From positions 62,001 to 126,000 of the forward strand of contig JAHQIW010000049.1 in NCBI GenBank assembly GCA_019055375.1: DNA of 64,000 nt, given 5' to 3'. The translations under genes and the position numbers were made by a program. The DNA is from Parelaphostrongylus tenuis. Lineage: Eukaryota; Nematoda; Chromadorea; Rhabditida; Metastrongylidae. Below are positions 13,301 to 22,934 of the stretch, one piece after another; within the stretch, counting starts at the first letter, position 1; the number at the start of each line of letters is the position of its first letter. The notes beneath the pieces were generated by a model that was not told the DNA's origin, did no database searches, and saw only the letters and a program-made list of their open reading frames with translations.

Positions 13301-16300
13301 CTCCTGCAATCCACATAGAAACGCCTTGGTTTGGCTATCTCCATGATTACGAGAAGAGTTGATTGGAAGAGCATTCTACGACGTTTATAAGAAAGGCGAA
13401 ATCCTTGAACAGTAACCAAAAACAGCATGGAAAGCGTTCTCAATTTTTTGCGGAGGATCAATGCGCGGCATTGACTAGAACGTAGTACTGAGATTTGTTC
13501 AACACATGTGATTGAGGATCGTGTGAATGATAGTAATAATTGCAATAGTAATAATAGTAACAAGCTGTTTTAATGATATAGTGACAATAATAATAACAAT
13601 AATAATAGTAATTCCCTACCGCTGCACAAATAAGAGTAGAAAAAAATTCCGAAACACAGTTTTCTGAACAAGCGTTATCAGAACTATGAATATACTAAAG
13701 GTTGAAATTGTGAAACTATTTGGCGTAGATCAATATAGAGAATATTGGTACTTTTCAGTTGGAAAGCACGGGAAGAAGAAACCACCTCTTTCGTTGGGCA
13801 AGAACTTTTAAAATGACTGTTAGTAATCATTCGAAAGCTTAAATCTCTGACTACTGCGCTACTTAGTCATTTTTAAAAAGGTGTTTTTACAACGCTTTAG
13901 CCAAAAGAGAAACCTTTGTGTTTCACACGCGCATATTTCTCAAAGTACAAAGCTCTTTCTTTAGACTTTTAGCAATCATTCGATAGAGTAAGATTCAACG
14001 ATTCCAACGTTTTGCATGCTTTCTGAAAAGACTGTTTCGTTGCAATTTGGAAAGGAAAATAAGATTAAGTCACATACGCGAGCATGTGTTATAAGTGATC
14101 TATGGGTTGAGGAGGGTGAGGCGAGAGAGCTGCCCGCGGTTCCAACACGGCGGTCGATCGATCGATGGCGTTGATGAGTTGCACAGGTGAACACATGTGA
14201 GATGCGATTTATGTCATTCAATCAGGAATTTTTTTCTGCGCCTTCGAAAGACACCCCAGTTCAAAACGTATGACTCTGATACTAAAAGATTTTCTCAACA
14301 CGTTCATATGCTGCTCATTCTTCCAGCGAAGTAATAGCAAAATTGCAAGGCCGATGTGAAACATAATTTTATTTTGATTCAATAGCGTTATAGAAGGGTC
14401 TTTTTGAAAAAAAGGCTGCGTACGCAGTAAACAGAGATTTAAGCTATCAAATGTTTGCTTGCACTTTTATGGAAAGTTCTTGTCCCGCGGGAGGAATCGT
14501 TTCTTCATCCCGTGCTACCTAACGCTAGAGAATTAAAATATTTTATTCATGGAATTTTGTTTGAGGCGTTGGTCTTGCCTTTCTTGCTTATCCAGAAGTT
14601 GCCAGTAATCTACCAGCAAAGCAACTTTGGTCTTGTCTCTTCTTTCTTATGATCACCATTCTCGGCCTAGACAGTCAGGTACCTTATCCTAACTGTATGT
14701 CATTCTACCGCTCATTGTCCGGATCACATCGGATTTGGATAGTCATGGCATATGTATACACGAAACAGTAGTTGTTTAAAAAACTTATTCAGTTAAGATC
14801 TTTATTCAGGTATGTATGATGGAAGGTCTATTCACTGCATTGGAGGACTCGTTTCCGTTTATCTTACGGAAGCACAAAAAGTTTCCTTAGGAGTCACTTG
14901 CTTAATATTCTTCATCATTGGAATTCCGATGGTTACAAATGTACGAATGATTTTGTTCTAGTTCTCTCTTCGAGACTACTGATTTTTGCCTTCAAAGCGG
15001 AATGTGATTGTTTAGGCTGGTGCTCACTGGCTTCAATTGGTCGATAACTACGGTGCCAGTGGTTATGCGTTGCTATTCGTCGTATTCTTTGAGGTTGTCG
15101 GGCTGTCATGGGGATTTGGTAAGTACATATTACCAATCTTTTATTACTAGTACCATTTGCACCACTTGTCGCTCCGTTGATCGTTAAGTGACTCAAGAGG
15201 CATCAGTAGTTCTTCCATCTTAACTATCTCATGCAAGAGCGATCCAGTGGATTTACCCTCACTTTAGACTTTCGTTGAGCATTATATCTTTATTCTAGGC
15301 ACTTTGCTAAGAAATTGGGTGATCGGGTTCGTGGCCTTCCTAAGGTGCGTTTAATATCCCGAAGTTTTCCAGTCCGATAACGACCCTCGTCCATCAATTG
15401 TCGTTGATTTGCATTACTTGACCGTATAACCTTATCTTCTATAGGCTGGCATGTAGAACGGCATCTTCTATTTACGATCGTTGACGTAGGTCGGAAGTTC
15501 GGATCCTTTCACCTCTTAATAGCGACCTTTCGACTGCGCGTTAAATAGCGCCAAGTGATATTCCTCCTGCTTGAGTAGAAATCAGATTTCTGATTTATAC
15601 GTTAAGATAGGACCGATGAGTCGAGAACGTTGGCATAGAGTCGGATTTTCTTTGCCCTCTTCACTACATCCTCGATGCTCTTAAACGTTCTCTAAGCTGC
15701 TCGTTCCTTCCTGCTCGATCTGGATCTAGATCGTTTTATCATATTGATTCCACGACCTAGATAGAAGTAACTGGAGCGGGAGCATTCTCAGATGTTTGTT
15801 TCGTTGAGCGTAAATGGGTAATTTACAACTCATCCGTTCTTTATGAACATCGTTTTCGTTAGATTTAGTCGGAAACCAATCAGTGCAAACCTTTGTAGTC
15901 TCGTAAAACTCCAATGAGTTTTTAAATGTTCGACTTTTCATTAACGTCGACATTACTAATTGATATATGGAAATCGAGAAAGCTTATCTTGATTCGCCGA
16001 CGCGAGGTTGGTGAAGTAGTCGTAGTATTTCGGCTGACGTTTCGGCGAACCGCCTTCTTCAGAGCCTGGGCGTATGTAGTATTAGTCTCTTCAATGAGTT
16101 CGTCATCGCATGGATGTAGTATATGGTACTAAATCCTTTTAGAAACCCTGCTTGTTTGCATGCCTCTCTTTCATCTAGTGTTCTGTTAGTCCTGTTTGGG
16201 AAGACGTCGATATATCAGTAATATCGGTTAACATCCCTCAAGAAGCACGCATGCACGCAGTTTATGTCGGCAGATGACGTTCGTCTTCAGGAGAACCATT

Positions 16301-19300
16301 ATGATCGGATTATTTTTGATGTGGTTGTGAAAGTTCGAGAAAAACTATTGCTTTTCGAGTGCTTTTTCAAAACCACGCTCAAATTTCAACATATCCCATA
16401 ATTGCTGTCTGAGTCATCTTGTCATGTGGGCTGTTAAATGGGCTCTTGTATTGCCCGATACACGTGTTTCGACCTTACAGTATCGTCAGTCGGGCAGAAC
16501 CCATCGTCTTTTCAACCAATCCTCTGCAAGTGCTGCAATCTCCATACTAAGAGAAGGCGATGACGAACAATTTACACTGCATTGCTGTCAAGTGTAAATC
16601 ACTAGAACAGCAGTTTTGTACACTTGATTTCTCTTTGCTGGTATTTCAAAATAAATTTTATCGTCTTTTCGAGTGTTTTCTTAAAACCAAGCTCAAATTT
16701 CAAACATCTCATTGTTGCTATCTGGGCCGTGGTATAAAAATCTGAGCGTGGGTCCTAAGAAAACACTCAAGAAAAACGGTATAATATATTTCAAAATACC
16801 ATCCAACAGCTATCGTGCGTACAAAACTGCTGTTCTAGTGATTTTCACATAACAGCAGTCCCTTTTTTAATGCGGGACTGGAGCACCATAGAGGATTGGC
16901 TAAAAAGACCAAGGGTTCTGCCTGACTAGCGAGACTGTGAGGTCGAAACACGTGTATCGGTATGTACAAGAACCTATTTAGCAGACAATATGACAAATTG
17001 GCTCAGTTATCAACTATGAAGAACCATTGCTTTCAAAATTACCACCTTGCCTTCTCTTATAACTTGCTCGTTCATTAGACTATCTAGTAGAAAGAATTTA
17101 GACTGATTATCGTAAGCCAGTGTGTTGATGAAACCTGACCAGAGGCTCTTTAGGTGTTTCGGCTTATCCGGGTGTTGTTCTCTTTTTCACCGACGAAATA
17201 AATTGTCGGATTTTTTAAGGAGAACCCGTGGAAAACATAAAATTTCTCTCTTCCATTCTGAGGGACTGTTTCAAGCCTTTTCGAAGTTTGGTGTAATTGG
17301 CTGACGTATGTTTCAGCCGTCTCGCCCGTCTCATCGGAGTCGCGCGTCGTACTAGTCACCCCTACTGATAAAGGGAAGGGGAACATGTTTCAGTCCGGGC
17401 AGCGTGAAATGTTGTCTAAGCCATTTTTTAATCGATGGCTTATAGTTTTTATCTAATATCCAAACATTGCCATGCAAGGGACTGCTTTTCTAAATATCAC
17501 TATAATCTCTCAGTACAGTCTAAGAGAATGTTTTGAACATTTTCGAAGCTGATATGTTAGTGGCTTACCTACGTGTCTTAATAGTGGGACGTGTGAAAAG
17601 GAGTTCCTCACCTGAATCCGCCTGCGTCTCTGGGAGGCACATAGTCGCTTGTGGTTTTCGTTTAATTCTCCTTTCGAACACCTGGAGACGTGCCAAGTGT
17701 ACTCGCTACTAATCGAGCAAAGATCCCTCAGAAATGGAGATCCTTGATTTGTAAGTAGAGGTTTTCATAACAAATCATTACATGGCAGTCTTGATAATCC
17801 GCCCTGTTGAACGTATTCCAGGCCGTCTTTCAATTTTAGGGAACAATTGATCCTCATCTCTCTAGAGATACCTCTCCGACAGCTCATCCTATCTTACCTT
17901 TATTTGGTTTACTGTTTTGAACTTTTCAAGTTCTCATTTACTCTTTCTCAGTGATCTACTGTCACGTTGTCCTAATTAGTAGTTCTCGTGGATGTCGGAG
18001 CTATGATAAACAATTCCGCTTTCCGTAATGATCACTTGTACGAAAAAAACCCTGTTGAAGAGTGTGAAGCTCGCATTCAAGAGCTCGAAGAAGCTTGAAC
18101 TCATGTGACGCGAAAGGACTTACTTTGTTATCCTTTAGTCACAAGCATCAAAAAGCGTCTTATGAAAGTATGATGTTCGTGGCAAATTAGTATGACTGCT
18201 CGTGTTTCTGAGCCAGTGGTTGGTGAACAGCTTTGCTGCGTAATGCTAACGATTTGGGTTACTAGAGCCAGCTCGATAAAGTCGATGGTTAATACAGCAC
18301 AGGTGAATATCACTGACAAAACAGTGGACGATGATTTTCTCCTAAACTTCTTTACTGATTGCATGTTTAGCTTCTGCAGATGTTTTCTATCGATACTTCT
18401 AGAAATCCACAAAATGTATATTGAAATTTAGGGCAGAACGAATTCGTGTTGCAATGAAAGAGATGGTCGGCATCAAACTCTCATATCCCTGGATCATCAT
18501 ATGGAAATTTGCTGCTCCTGCAACATGTGCTGTGAGTTTGCCATATAGTTTATGTAGAGAATGGAGACTTGTATGCCGATAACTAATTCAGTAGGAAAAC
18601 TGATATCTTGAGCAAATTTTTTGTGTCAACATTTTCTGAGCTTGAGTATTGAAACACCGAATTACCCTTGAAAGCTTAGCGATTGCGTTAGAACTCCATT
18701 TGGAATATTGAGCAGTAGCCCTGACTCTCATATACTCCAAATCAAACTCAAGAAAGGCGGTCGTCTTCACCATATGGTTTACTTTCATGAAACTTGTAAT
18801 ATTTATGAAGTCACATTGACGCATTAACTTGCCTACTCTACCAGACTTATCTGAGAGAATGAAAAGCACTGACGATGCATCGGTAGAGCTCACGGATCAC
18901 CGGTTAGGCCAGAAATCCTTTCATAAAACATGAGCACCTTACGCTATACTGTTGGATATTCTTCACCAAAACTAAAAGAATTTTATTCACTTGTTTCATA
19001 ACTCGAAGAGCCGTGCCTGCGCGGTTGTCGTGCTCATCACGGCCCGCGTGGAACTAAGCCCCACCCCCAACTCTCTCGGGCAGTCAACCACAACGCCCTA
19101 TGAAACACCACAGCCAGGCTATCCTCGGATTTGCAAGGAGGATCGCTCAACCGGTATTCTACGATGTTTAAGAAGAAGACGAACTCATTGAGTTGATTGC
19201 TAGAAGTACTGAGATTAGCGCAGTCAAAAGAACACTTTGAAGACGGATCATCGATGTTTCGAAAAAGTGTTTTATTACTCATATATGATGTTATCACATA

Positions 19301-20275
19301 TTTTGTGAGCTCCAGCACTTCTTCAATGGTTTCATTTTTTCCGCCAATGCTAGAGGGACTTGAGCTTGTGTAGGAGGCTCGAGACTAGATCAACATCTCG
19401 TTTCTTCATGAATATCGTTGAAAACTGGTCTACTTCATTCTCTCTGAAACACACTATTCATAGCAGTGTTTTGAAATTTTTCAAAAATTCACCACGATAA
19501 ATTGCTAGTCTTTTAAATCAGAACAAGAGGTTGAACAAGAGTATATTGGTTTATCAAAGTTCGTGACCCAGTGCACTACCCTCGCTCCCATCATTATGTT
19601 CAATAATTTTGTTTTTTGTAATACCTATTGAATTTTTACAGATATTGTTCTTTTTTTGTGTCATCTACTACCGACCACTCAAATATCCAGATGGCACAGA
19701 TTATCCTGTCTGGGCGAATCTTTTCGGTCTTTTTTTGTCGTCATGTTCAATGATCGTCATTCCTGCCTACGCAGTCTATTACTTGTTCTTCACGAATAAG
19801 CAAATGACCATTAGAAATGTAAGTTTGGACTTTGTAAGAGAAATGAAAATGTGTGCGTCCGCATTCTTATCAGAAGAAGTCTATTTACAGCTATTTCTAG
19901 GTGAATTTCTTAACTAGAGTATAAATGATTAGTCTATCATCTTCGTTTTGCCATTTTGTGCCAGAACGGTTTACCGTTTGAATGAAAACTTTCCCGTATT
20001 AGATTTGGAAGAAGTCGTGTATTTTATTGGCCACTAAGCAGTAGTTTGAGCTTATGTTGAGATAGTTACAGATTTCTATTGATTTTCATAAAAACGTCGT
20101 CTCAATGACGCAAGTAAACTGTTCTCATAAAAAACTAAGATGAAGGACGACAACATAGATATATAACGTGTTTCAGCGTTTCATGCAAGGCATCAAGGCA
20201 CCTGATAACTTAGAAACTGGCAAGCCACGGGTATACAGCGCCGAAGAGCTGCGGTTCCTAGACGATGGACAATAG
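4330..20275 (+). CDS. SLC6/SNF sodium:neurotransmitter symporter, 16 exons, four apparent frameshifts
   Basis: Plasma-membrane Na+/Cl--coupled solute transporter by family. Exons: 4330-4378, 5004-5081, 5776-5953, 8169-8301, 9038-9152, 9408-9540, 10523-10607, 11486-11559, 11646-11725, 11980-12104, 14566-14678, 14810-14940, 15016-15118, 18432-18531, 19642-19818, 20177-20275; the sum is 1773 bp, about 590 aa, normal for SLC6. All 12 membrane segments can be placed. Family signatures: [12 protein letters not shown] and KNGGG (TM1), MEVTIGQY (TM2), ISWAIFY (TM3), RGITLEGA after TM6, INGSTS (TM7, Na1/Cl- region), GLDSQ (TM8, Na2 region). TM1 has Gly where monoamine carriers have Asp, so an amino-acid, GABA or betaine-like substrate is inferred. 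Four 1-bp indels (exons 3, 5, 12, 14) break the frame although intron phases otherwise agree. The paralogue cannot be named from memory. Either a young pseudogene or sequence errors. Confidence 0.93.
5004..5081 (+). CDS. SLC6 exon 2 (TM1 start)
   Basis: Follows a long T run ending CAG at 5001-5003. Codes for [17 protein letters not shown] followed by IAYAVGL, the family's conserved entry into TM1. The donor is GTAATG. The Gly replacing the monoamine-carrier Asp is completed in exons 2-3. Confidence 0.93.
5776..5953 (+). CDS. SLC6 exon 3 (TM1-TM2), one extra base
   Basis: Begins with the conserved [17 protein letters not shown] in the frame set by exon 2. From 5881 the conserved [17 protein letters not shown] continues in the next frame. 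An extra A at 5878 inside a T/A run explains the shift: without it the family's PIFFME motif reads through. Length is 178 bp where 177 fits the intron phases. The donor GTAAGA and the acceptor ATTCAG are normal. Confidence 0.93.
6968..7021 (+). repeat. 18-bp minisatellite, about three units
   Basis: CCACTACCACTAAAATCG recurs in tandem with a diverged first unit, within SLC6 intron 3. Unit phase is maintained across the copies. Confidence 0.75.
7688..7848. mobile_element. foldback/MITE-like element in SLC6 intron 3
   Basis: Arms of ~60 bp are inverted: AGGATATAACA, TATTGAGCCGTTGA, GAGTGCTxGACAGGCGCCTG and GTCCTACCT on the left recur reverse-complemented on the right, with a ~30-bp loop. A related foldback is at 56845-57090. 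Probably a non-autonomous DNA transposon. Confidence 0.8.
8169..8301 (+). CDS. SLC6 exon 4 (TM3)
   Basis: Acceptor TTTCAG, donor GTGAGC, frame intact. Codes for [11 protein letters not shown] through TM3 to the PWESCNNYW motif at the start of extracellular loop 2, with the first Cys of the conserved loop disulfide. The substrate-site Tyr expected after the first Tyr of TM3 is Phe here (8216-8218). Confidence 0.95.
8460..8670 (-). repeat. decayed tRNA-like repeat family B in SLC6 intron 4
   Basis: Reverse-strand match to family B: GTGATTGAATGCA followed by a CATTTGGCCT-like block, then CATTGCTGCCATC, then CAAGTTTGA, in the same order as at 31376-31680. The tRNA-like head is missing or unrecognisable. 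Confidence 0.55.
9038..9152 (+). CDS. SLC6 exon 5 (extracellular loop 2), one extra T
   Basis: Acceptor GTTTAG. Codes for [10 protein letters not shown] (second disulfide Cys), an N-glycosylation sequon NLT, then RTQTSVEQF. The conserved FWERR is broken: five Ts at 9144-9148 where four would keep the frame into exon 6. Length is 115 bp instead of the 114 expected. Donor GTAAGT is perfect. Confidence 0.88.
9408..9540 (+). CDS. SLC6 exon 6 (TM4-TM5)
   Basis: Acceptor GTTCAG, donor GTGAGA, frame intact. Codes for [15 protein letters not shown], then [18 protein letters not shown] and LWKGI, the standard TM4-TM5 block of SLC6 carriers. Confidence 0.95.
10523..10607 (+). CDS. SLC6 exon 7 (TM6)
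   Basis: Acceptor ATTTAG, donor GTGAGT, 85 bp, phases agree. Codes for [20 protein letters not shown] then ITLEGAGQ. The unwound FPY region of TM6 and the RG(I/V)TLxGA signature are intact. Confidence 0.95.
11486..11559 (+). CDS. SLC6 exon 8 (extracellular loop 3)
   Basis: Acceptor TTTCAG, donor GTGGGA. Codes for [19 protein letters not shown] and KDAGTQ, matching the family's YYLxPxxxxLxDxxVWxDAxTQ loop. It contains the sequon NLT, although this position is not usually glycosylated in the family. Confidence 0.93.
11646..11725 (+). CDS. SLC6 exon 9 (TM7 start)
   Basis: Acceptor GCTCAG, donor GTACGT. Codes for [19 protein letters not shown] then KFHHNCF, the conserved SYGxGxGxLIALGSxNxF block. 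Separated from exon 8 by an intron of only 86 bp. Confidence 0.95.
11980..12104 (+). CDS. SLC6 exon 10 (TM7)
   Basis: Acceptor GTTCAG at 11974-11979, donor GTACGA. Codes for [18 protein letters not shown] and [10 protein letters not shown], then IAEIVKPG. The Asn and Ser residues of the Na1/Cl- region (INGSTS) are present, so chloride dependence is inferred. Confidence 0.95.
12105..13230. other. SLC6 intron 10, 5' part
   Basis: Intron DNA with no exon-like block recognised. Exons 10 and 11 join in phase across this intron, so no missing exon is needed. Confidence 0.6.
13234..13500 (+). repeat. tRNA-derived repeat family A in SLC6 intron 10
   Basis: Head GTGGTTAGTGATGCTG resembles a tRNA Ser/Leu A box. 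The body carries CACTCTCCTGCAATC, GCATTCTACGACGTTTATA and GGCGAAATCCTTGAACAG, shared with other family A copies at 41.2, 45.7, 50.2 and 62.4 kb. The B box is degraded. Confidence 0.7.
13546..13612 (+). repeat. AAT-rich microsatellite
   Basis: Runs of AATAATAG/AATAATAACAATAATAATAG just after the family A copy, possibly grown from its A-rich tail. Confidence 0.65.
13796..14540 (+). repeat. dispersed ~700-bp repeat, copy 2, in SLC6 intron 10
   Basis: Collinear with the repeat at 1100-1790, and its first third is also present at 24047-24175. It ends about 25 bp before the exon 11 start at 14566, so the weak TTTGAG acceptor of that exon may sit at the insertion edge. A CGAT tandem (14155-14165) is unique to this copy. 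Confidence 0.7.
14566..14678 (+). CDS. SLC6 exon 11 (TM8)
   Basis: Codes for [38 protein letters not shown]. The Asp-Ser pair of the Na2 site is intact and the length agrees with the phases. The acceptor reads TTTGAG, unusual for a nematode, and lies about 25 bp after the end of a dispersed repeat copy (13796-14540). Donor GTACCT. Confidence 0.92.
14810..14940 (+). CDS. SLC6 exon 12 (TM8-TM9), one base missing
   Basis: Acceptor ATTCAG. Codes for [17 protein letters not shown] and RKHKKF; the frame then runs into a stop, while the next frame carries [19 protein letters not shown]. One T missing from the run at 14882-14884 explains the break. Length is 131 bp where 132 is expected. Donor GTACGA. 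Confidence 0.92.
15016..15118 (+). CDS. SLC6 exon 13 (TM10)
   Basis: Acceptor GTTTAG, donor GTAAGT, frame intact. Codes for [16 protein letters not shown] then [19 protein letters not shown]. Both halves match the extracellular DxYxA and TM10 FFE/W blocks of the family. Confidence 0.95.
15150..15785 (-). mobile_element. LINE 3'-end remnant in SLC6 intron 13
   Basis: Minus-strand relative of the LINE fragment at 32800-33530. Shared plus-strand blocks include the CCGTTGATCGTxxAGTGACTC block, GTAGGTCGGAAGTTCGGATCC, CTTCACTACATC, CGATGCTCTTAAACGTTC and ACGACCTAGATAGA. Indels and stops abound and there is no open frame. Nested in an intron and antisense to the transporter. Confidence 0.8.
15990..17660 (+). 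repeat. scattered CTGACGTxTTTC repeat motifs, SLC6 intron 13
   Basis: Short diverged copies of a motif like TTGGTxxxxTGGCTGACGTATGTTTCxGCCGTCTCGCC occur near 16005-16065, 17288-17335 and, more weakly, 17545-17600. They look like fragments of one older element broken by the foldback at 16340-17005. Confidence 0.35.
16340..17005. mobile_element. ~660-bp foldback element in SLC6 intron 13
   Basis: Two arms of about 300 bp are inverted about ~16710. GATACACGTGTTTCGACCT, AGAACCC, CCAATCCTCT and AATCACTAGAACAGCAGTTT appear on the left; their reverse complements appear in mirrored order on the right. Inner arms carry GAGTGTTTTCTTA. Identity is partial. No coding capacity seen. Confidence 0.8.
18432..18531 (+). 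CDS. SLC6 exon 14 (intracellular loop 5-TM11), one base missing at acceptor
   Basis: Codes for [33 protein letters not shown]. The acceptor is TTTAG followed by two Gs; a third G is needed to join exon 13 in frame and give WGFG-AER. Length is 100 bp where 101 is expected. Donor GTGAGT. The ~3.3-kb intron before it is full of mobile DNA. Confidence 0.9.
19010..19230 (+). repeat. tRNA-derived repeat family A (diverged) in SLC6 intron 14
   Basis: Carries CAACGCCCTATGxAACACCACAG and the GGTATTCTACGATGTTTAAGAAGAAGACGAA segment, matching family A and especially the minus-strand copy at 22935-23110. Unusually GC-rich for this window. Confidence 0.65.
19642..19818 (+). CDS. SLC6 exon 15 (TM11-TM12)
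   Basis: Acceptor TTACAG, donor GTAAGT, 59 intact codons. Codes for [50 protein letters not shown]. Matches the PxWANxxGxxLxxxSMxxIP signature of TM12. Confidence 0.96.
20177..20275 (+). CDS. SLC6 exon 16 (C-terminal tail and stop)
   Basis: Acceptor GTTTCAG. Codes for [19 protein letters not shown] then [12 protein letters not shown] and a TAG stop at 20273-20275. Hydrophilic cytoplasmic tail. No canonical AATAAA was seen just downstream. Confidence 0.88.
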   Translation, partial: RFMQGIKAPDNLETGKPRVYSAEELRFLDDGQ

Positions 20276-20684
20276 GTTTGTCATCATCCGGTGAACGATT
20301 AGATTTTCGCAGGAGTTTCATTTATTCCTCATTGGTGACAGATATGAAAAACTTCAGCTTTTCTACTATCTGTCAGTCCGTGCGCGAAATGAATTTATAA
20401 ATGTAAAAGAGACTATTGCTCTAACGTGCGTAGTAACGTGGCTGCAACAAGTTCTTTCGATGCTTAACGTCTTCCTATTCGTCATATTTCACTCCATCTA
20501 CATCTGACTGCAGTTGTAAAAAGAATATCATTTTATTCGCCTAGCAAGACATGAAAATACCATTTTCAATTGTAACAAAAATTCGAAAGGCTGCATATAG
20601 ATTTTTATATGCTAGTGTAACATCGATCTGTAAAGTGAATCATAGTGACCCTTTAGGTACAATAGACTCACGGCGCTAGCTTCG

Positions 20685-21145
20685 CTTCTTCGCGCACGGC
20701 GGGCAGTGCTTAGTGCAGAGTGGTTAGTGATACTGGCCAGCGAGAAGAAATCAATTATTTTGATCCCCCGCCACGACGCTTGACAGCAGATTTTTTGGTT
20801 CTATTAATTAGTGTCGATAATTTTGAAGGTTTTTTTATGACGTAGTCATTACAGCAAGAAAAACGCTCAGTTGTCTAAAATTTTACTTGAAACCTTGCGT
20901 TAGTTCCGTTGTTATCCCATGGATCCACGTTTGGTATCAGAATAGTGACTAAGATAAGTGAAGGCCTTTTTGCTATGATCACGACTACACATAACCTTAA
21001 ATAATAATCAGCACCAAAAAATCTGCTGTGAAGAGAGTCGTAAGAGATCGAAACAGCAAGTTTCTTCCTGATGGCTGACATCACTAGCCACCTGGCACAA
21101 TGAACTAGTCGCCTACGCGTGCGGCGACAGGGCACGGCTAGCTCG
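20685..21145. mobile_element. foldback/MITE-like element 3' of SLC6 gene
   Basis: The left arm (CGCGCACGGCG, TGGTTAGTGAT, GACAGCAGATTTTTTGGT) matches the reverse complement of the right arm (CACAGCAGATTTTTTGGTG, TGGCTAGTGATGTCAGCCA, CGCGTGCGGCG). Arms are ~130 bp, spacer ~180 bp. The 86-codon ORF inside is at background level. Confidence 0.65.
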
Positions 21146-22930
21146 TGGGTCTGTTCTGTTCAGAAAGTCAACTTTTATCCCGATAATCAGTACTCTAGTG
21201 AGTAAGAACGCTCTCAAGCAGCTAGTTCTCACATACATGAAGAAATTTTACACTAAATATGTACATATGGAGATTTGCAGGAAACAAAAAATGGCTCAAC
21301 GCCCTAATCAAGAAATCGATTTACTGCACTTATGTAAATAAATGATAGTGCTTTATCTTCTTTCTACATAATTATCGATTGTCTCTGGTCCAAATGATCT
21401 GCTGCAATTTTACCACTATTGTGATCTTTGACTCTTCGTTCTTATCTCCATTTTATATGATTTATCCTCCCATCATATAATAATTGACGACTTTGTAATC
21501 TAATATTAGACTATAGGTGTCTAAATTGCCCACCTAACAAAAAGTGTATGCCAGCAAATACGAATGTGTAGATGTACATATGAATTGTGCCTGACGTTCT
21601 ATTTTCATCGAATCCATATACGATTGTGGCTATCATTAATACTTATGCTTTTTTCATTGCTTTCTCTGTATGCGTGAACATGTCCTACTATAGGGAGTTT
21701 TCGAAAAGTTGCTTAGATCTTATAAAATTTTTCCACAGTTTTATTCTGTATTGAAGAGTTACGGAAGTATAAATTAGTGGGTTTGGGTGCTAGGCAATAA
21801 GCATATAGTAATTGTTAGCACTTTCACGTCGGCGCGCTGCAATAGCTTGCCGCAGTGACGTCGCGTCTTATTAAGCCACTATTGTGGCAGCGTCGCGCCT
21901 CTCGCGAATTTGTATGACGCACATCGCCATGGAATTGAAGAAATTTATCTAAAATTTTTTGTTCTGATGGGACATTATCATTATAAAATGATGGAATGTT
22001 ATTGAAAACACTCCAATAAGGATGGCTTTGGTGTAACTGATAGTTAACACTAAACTTGTCTTGGAGTATAAAAATGCCAACTTCGTACATCGACAGGCAT
22101 TCATAAGTCATTTTGTGAATGAAGTCATATACCCGTCATTTGAGCTGTTAGGAATGAAGTCAAATTCATGGTGCATCACAGAGGGTTGGTCAGCGGCAAG
22201 TGCTTTATTACTTGTTCTCAAATTAAGTACAGAAGTGCAACTGCTAGAGCTCACTTGGAGCAGTCCTGACGAATTCACTGTTTCAACAGTATTTTGCACC
22301 AAATGAGCCCCAAAAGTCTTTAGATTGGGATGGAAACCAGATTAGTCTGCAAAAAGCTAGCTTGGATCTACAGCATACAAAAATATTCGCTGGTAAGACT
22401 TAGAATCATTCCAAAAAGGTTGTCCCAAAATTGCAGAAAAAGTCAACTTGATCAGCTGTTGAGGTAATCACAAAGAAGATAAAGTAGCCAAGTAGCTGCA
22501 TCAACTACATGCATCTTCAAAGGAGCTGTTCATTATGGAAGCGCCGAAAGGAAACGGATGGAAGGCGTAGTGAAATCCAATCAATATGTGATTCATGATC
22601 ATATTAATAGAGATGAAATGTCACCTCTGGGCTGCATAAAGTTTCTTGTCGCCAAGTTCTGGCGGGTGTTTAGGGTTTGTTTCCATGAGTCGATTTGCGA
22701 GATGCAGCGGGATTATCCTCTTGTCAAGACTACTAAATTGAGAAATGCTGCGCAATCTTTATATGGAATTCCAGTTGAGAGCAAGTTCTTACCGCGGGAG
22801 GACTAGGCGAACTACTTGGAATTGAGGAGCTTCTTACTAAAAGTGTCACTTCTAAATACTTTCGCATGAGCGGAGCTCATTGGACAAATGTAGAATGCAT
22901 TAAGGGCTAATGGAGATTGGAGTTACATGT
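21146..22930. other. intergenic, nothing firmly recognised
   Basis: A GC-rich patch at 21830-21910 (repeated GCxGCGTCGCG-type motifs) stands out. ORFs of 64-95 codons on both strands show no family motif and overlap each other. Possibly decayed transposon DNA. Confidence 0.45.
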
Positions 22931-22934
22931 CACA

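Noticed and set aside
12530..14560. Missing SLC6 exon between exons 10 and 11
   Set aside because: KPG in exon 10 joins GVGLAF in exon 11 exactly as in the family, so no exon is missing.
18588..18893. 101-codon minus-strand ORF in SLC6 intron 14
   Set aside because: No motif, antisense to an intron, length at background.
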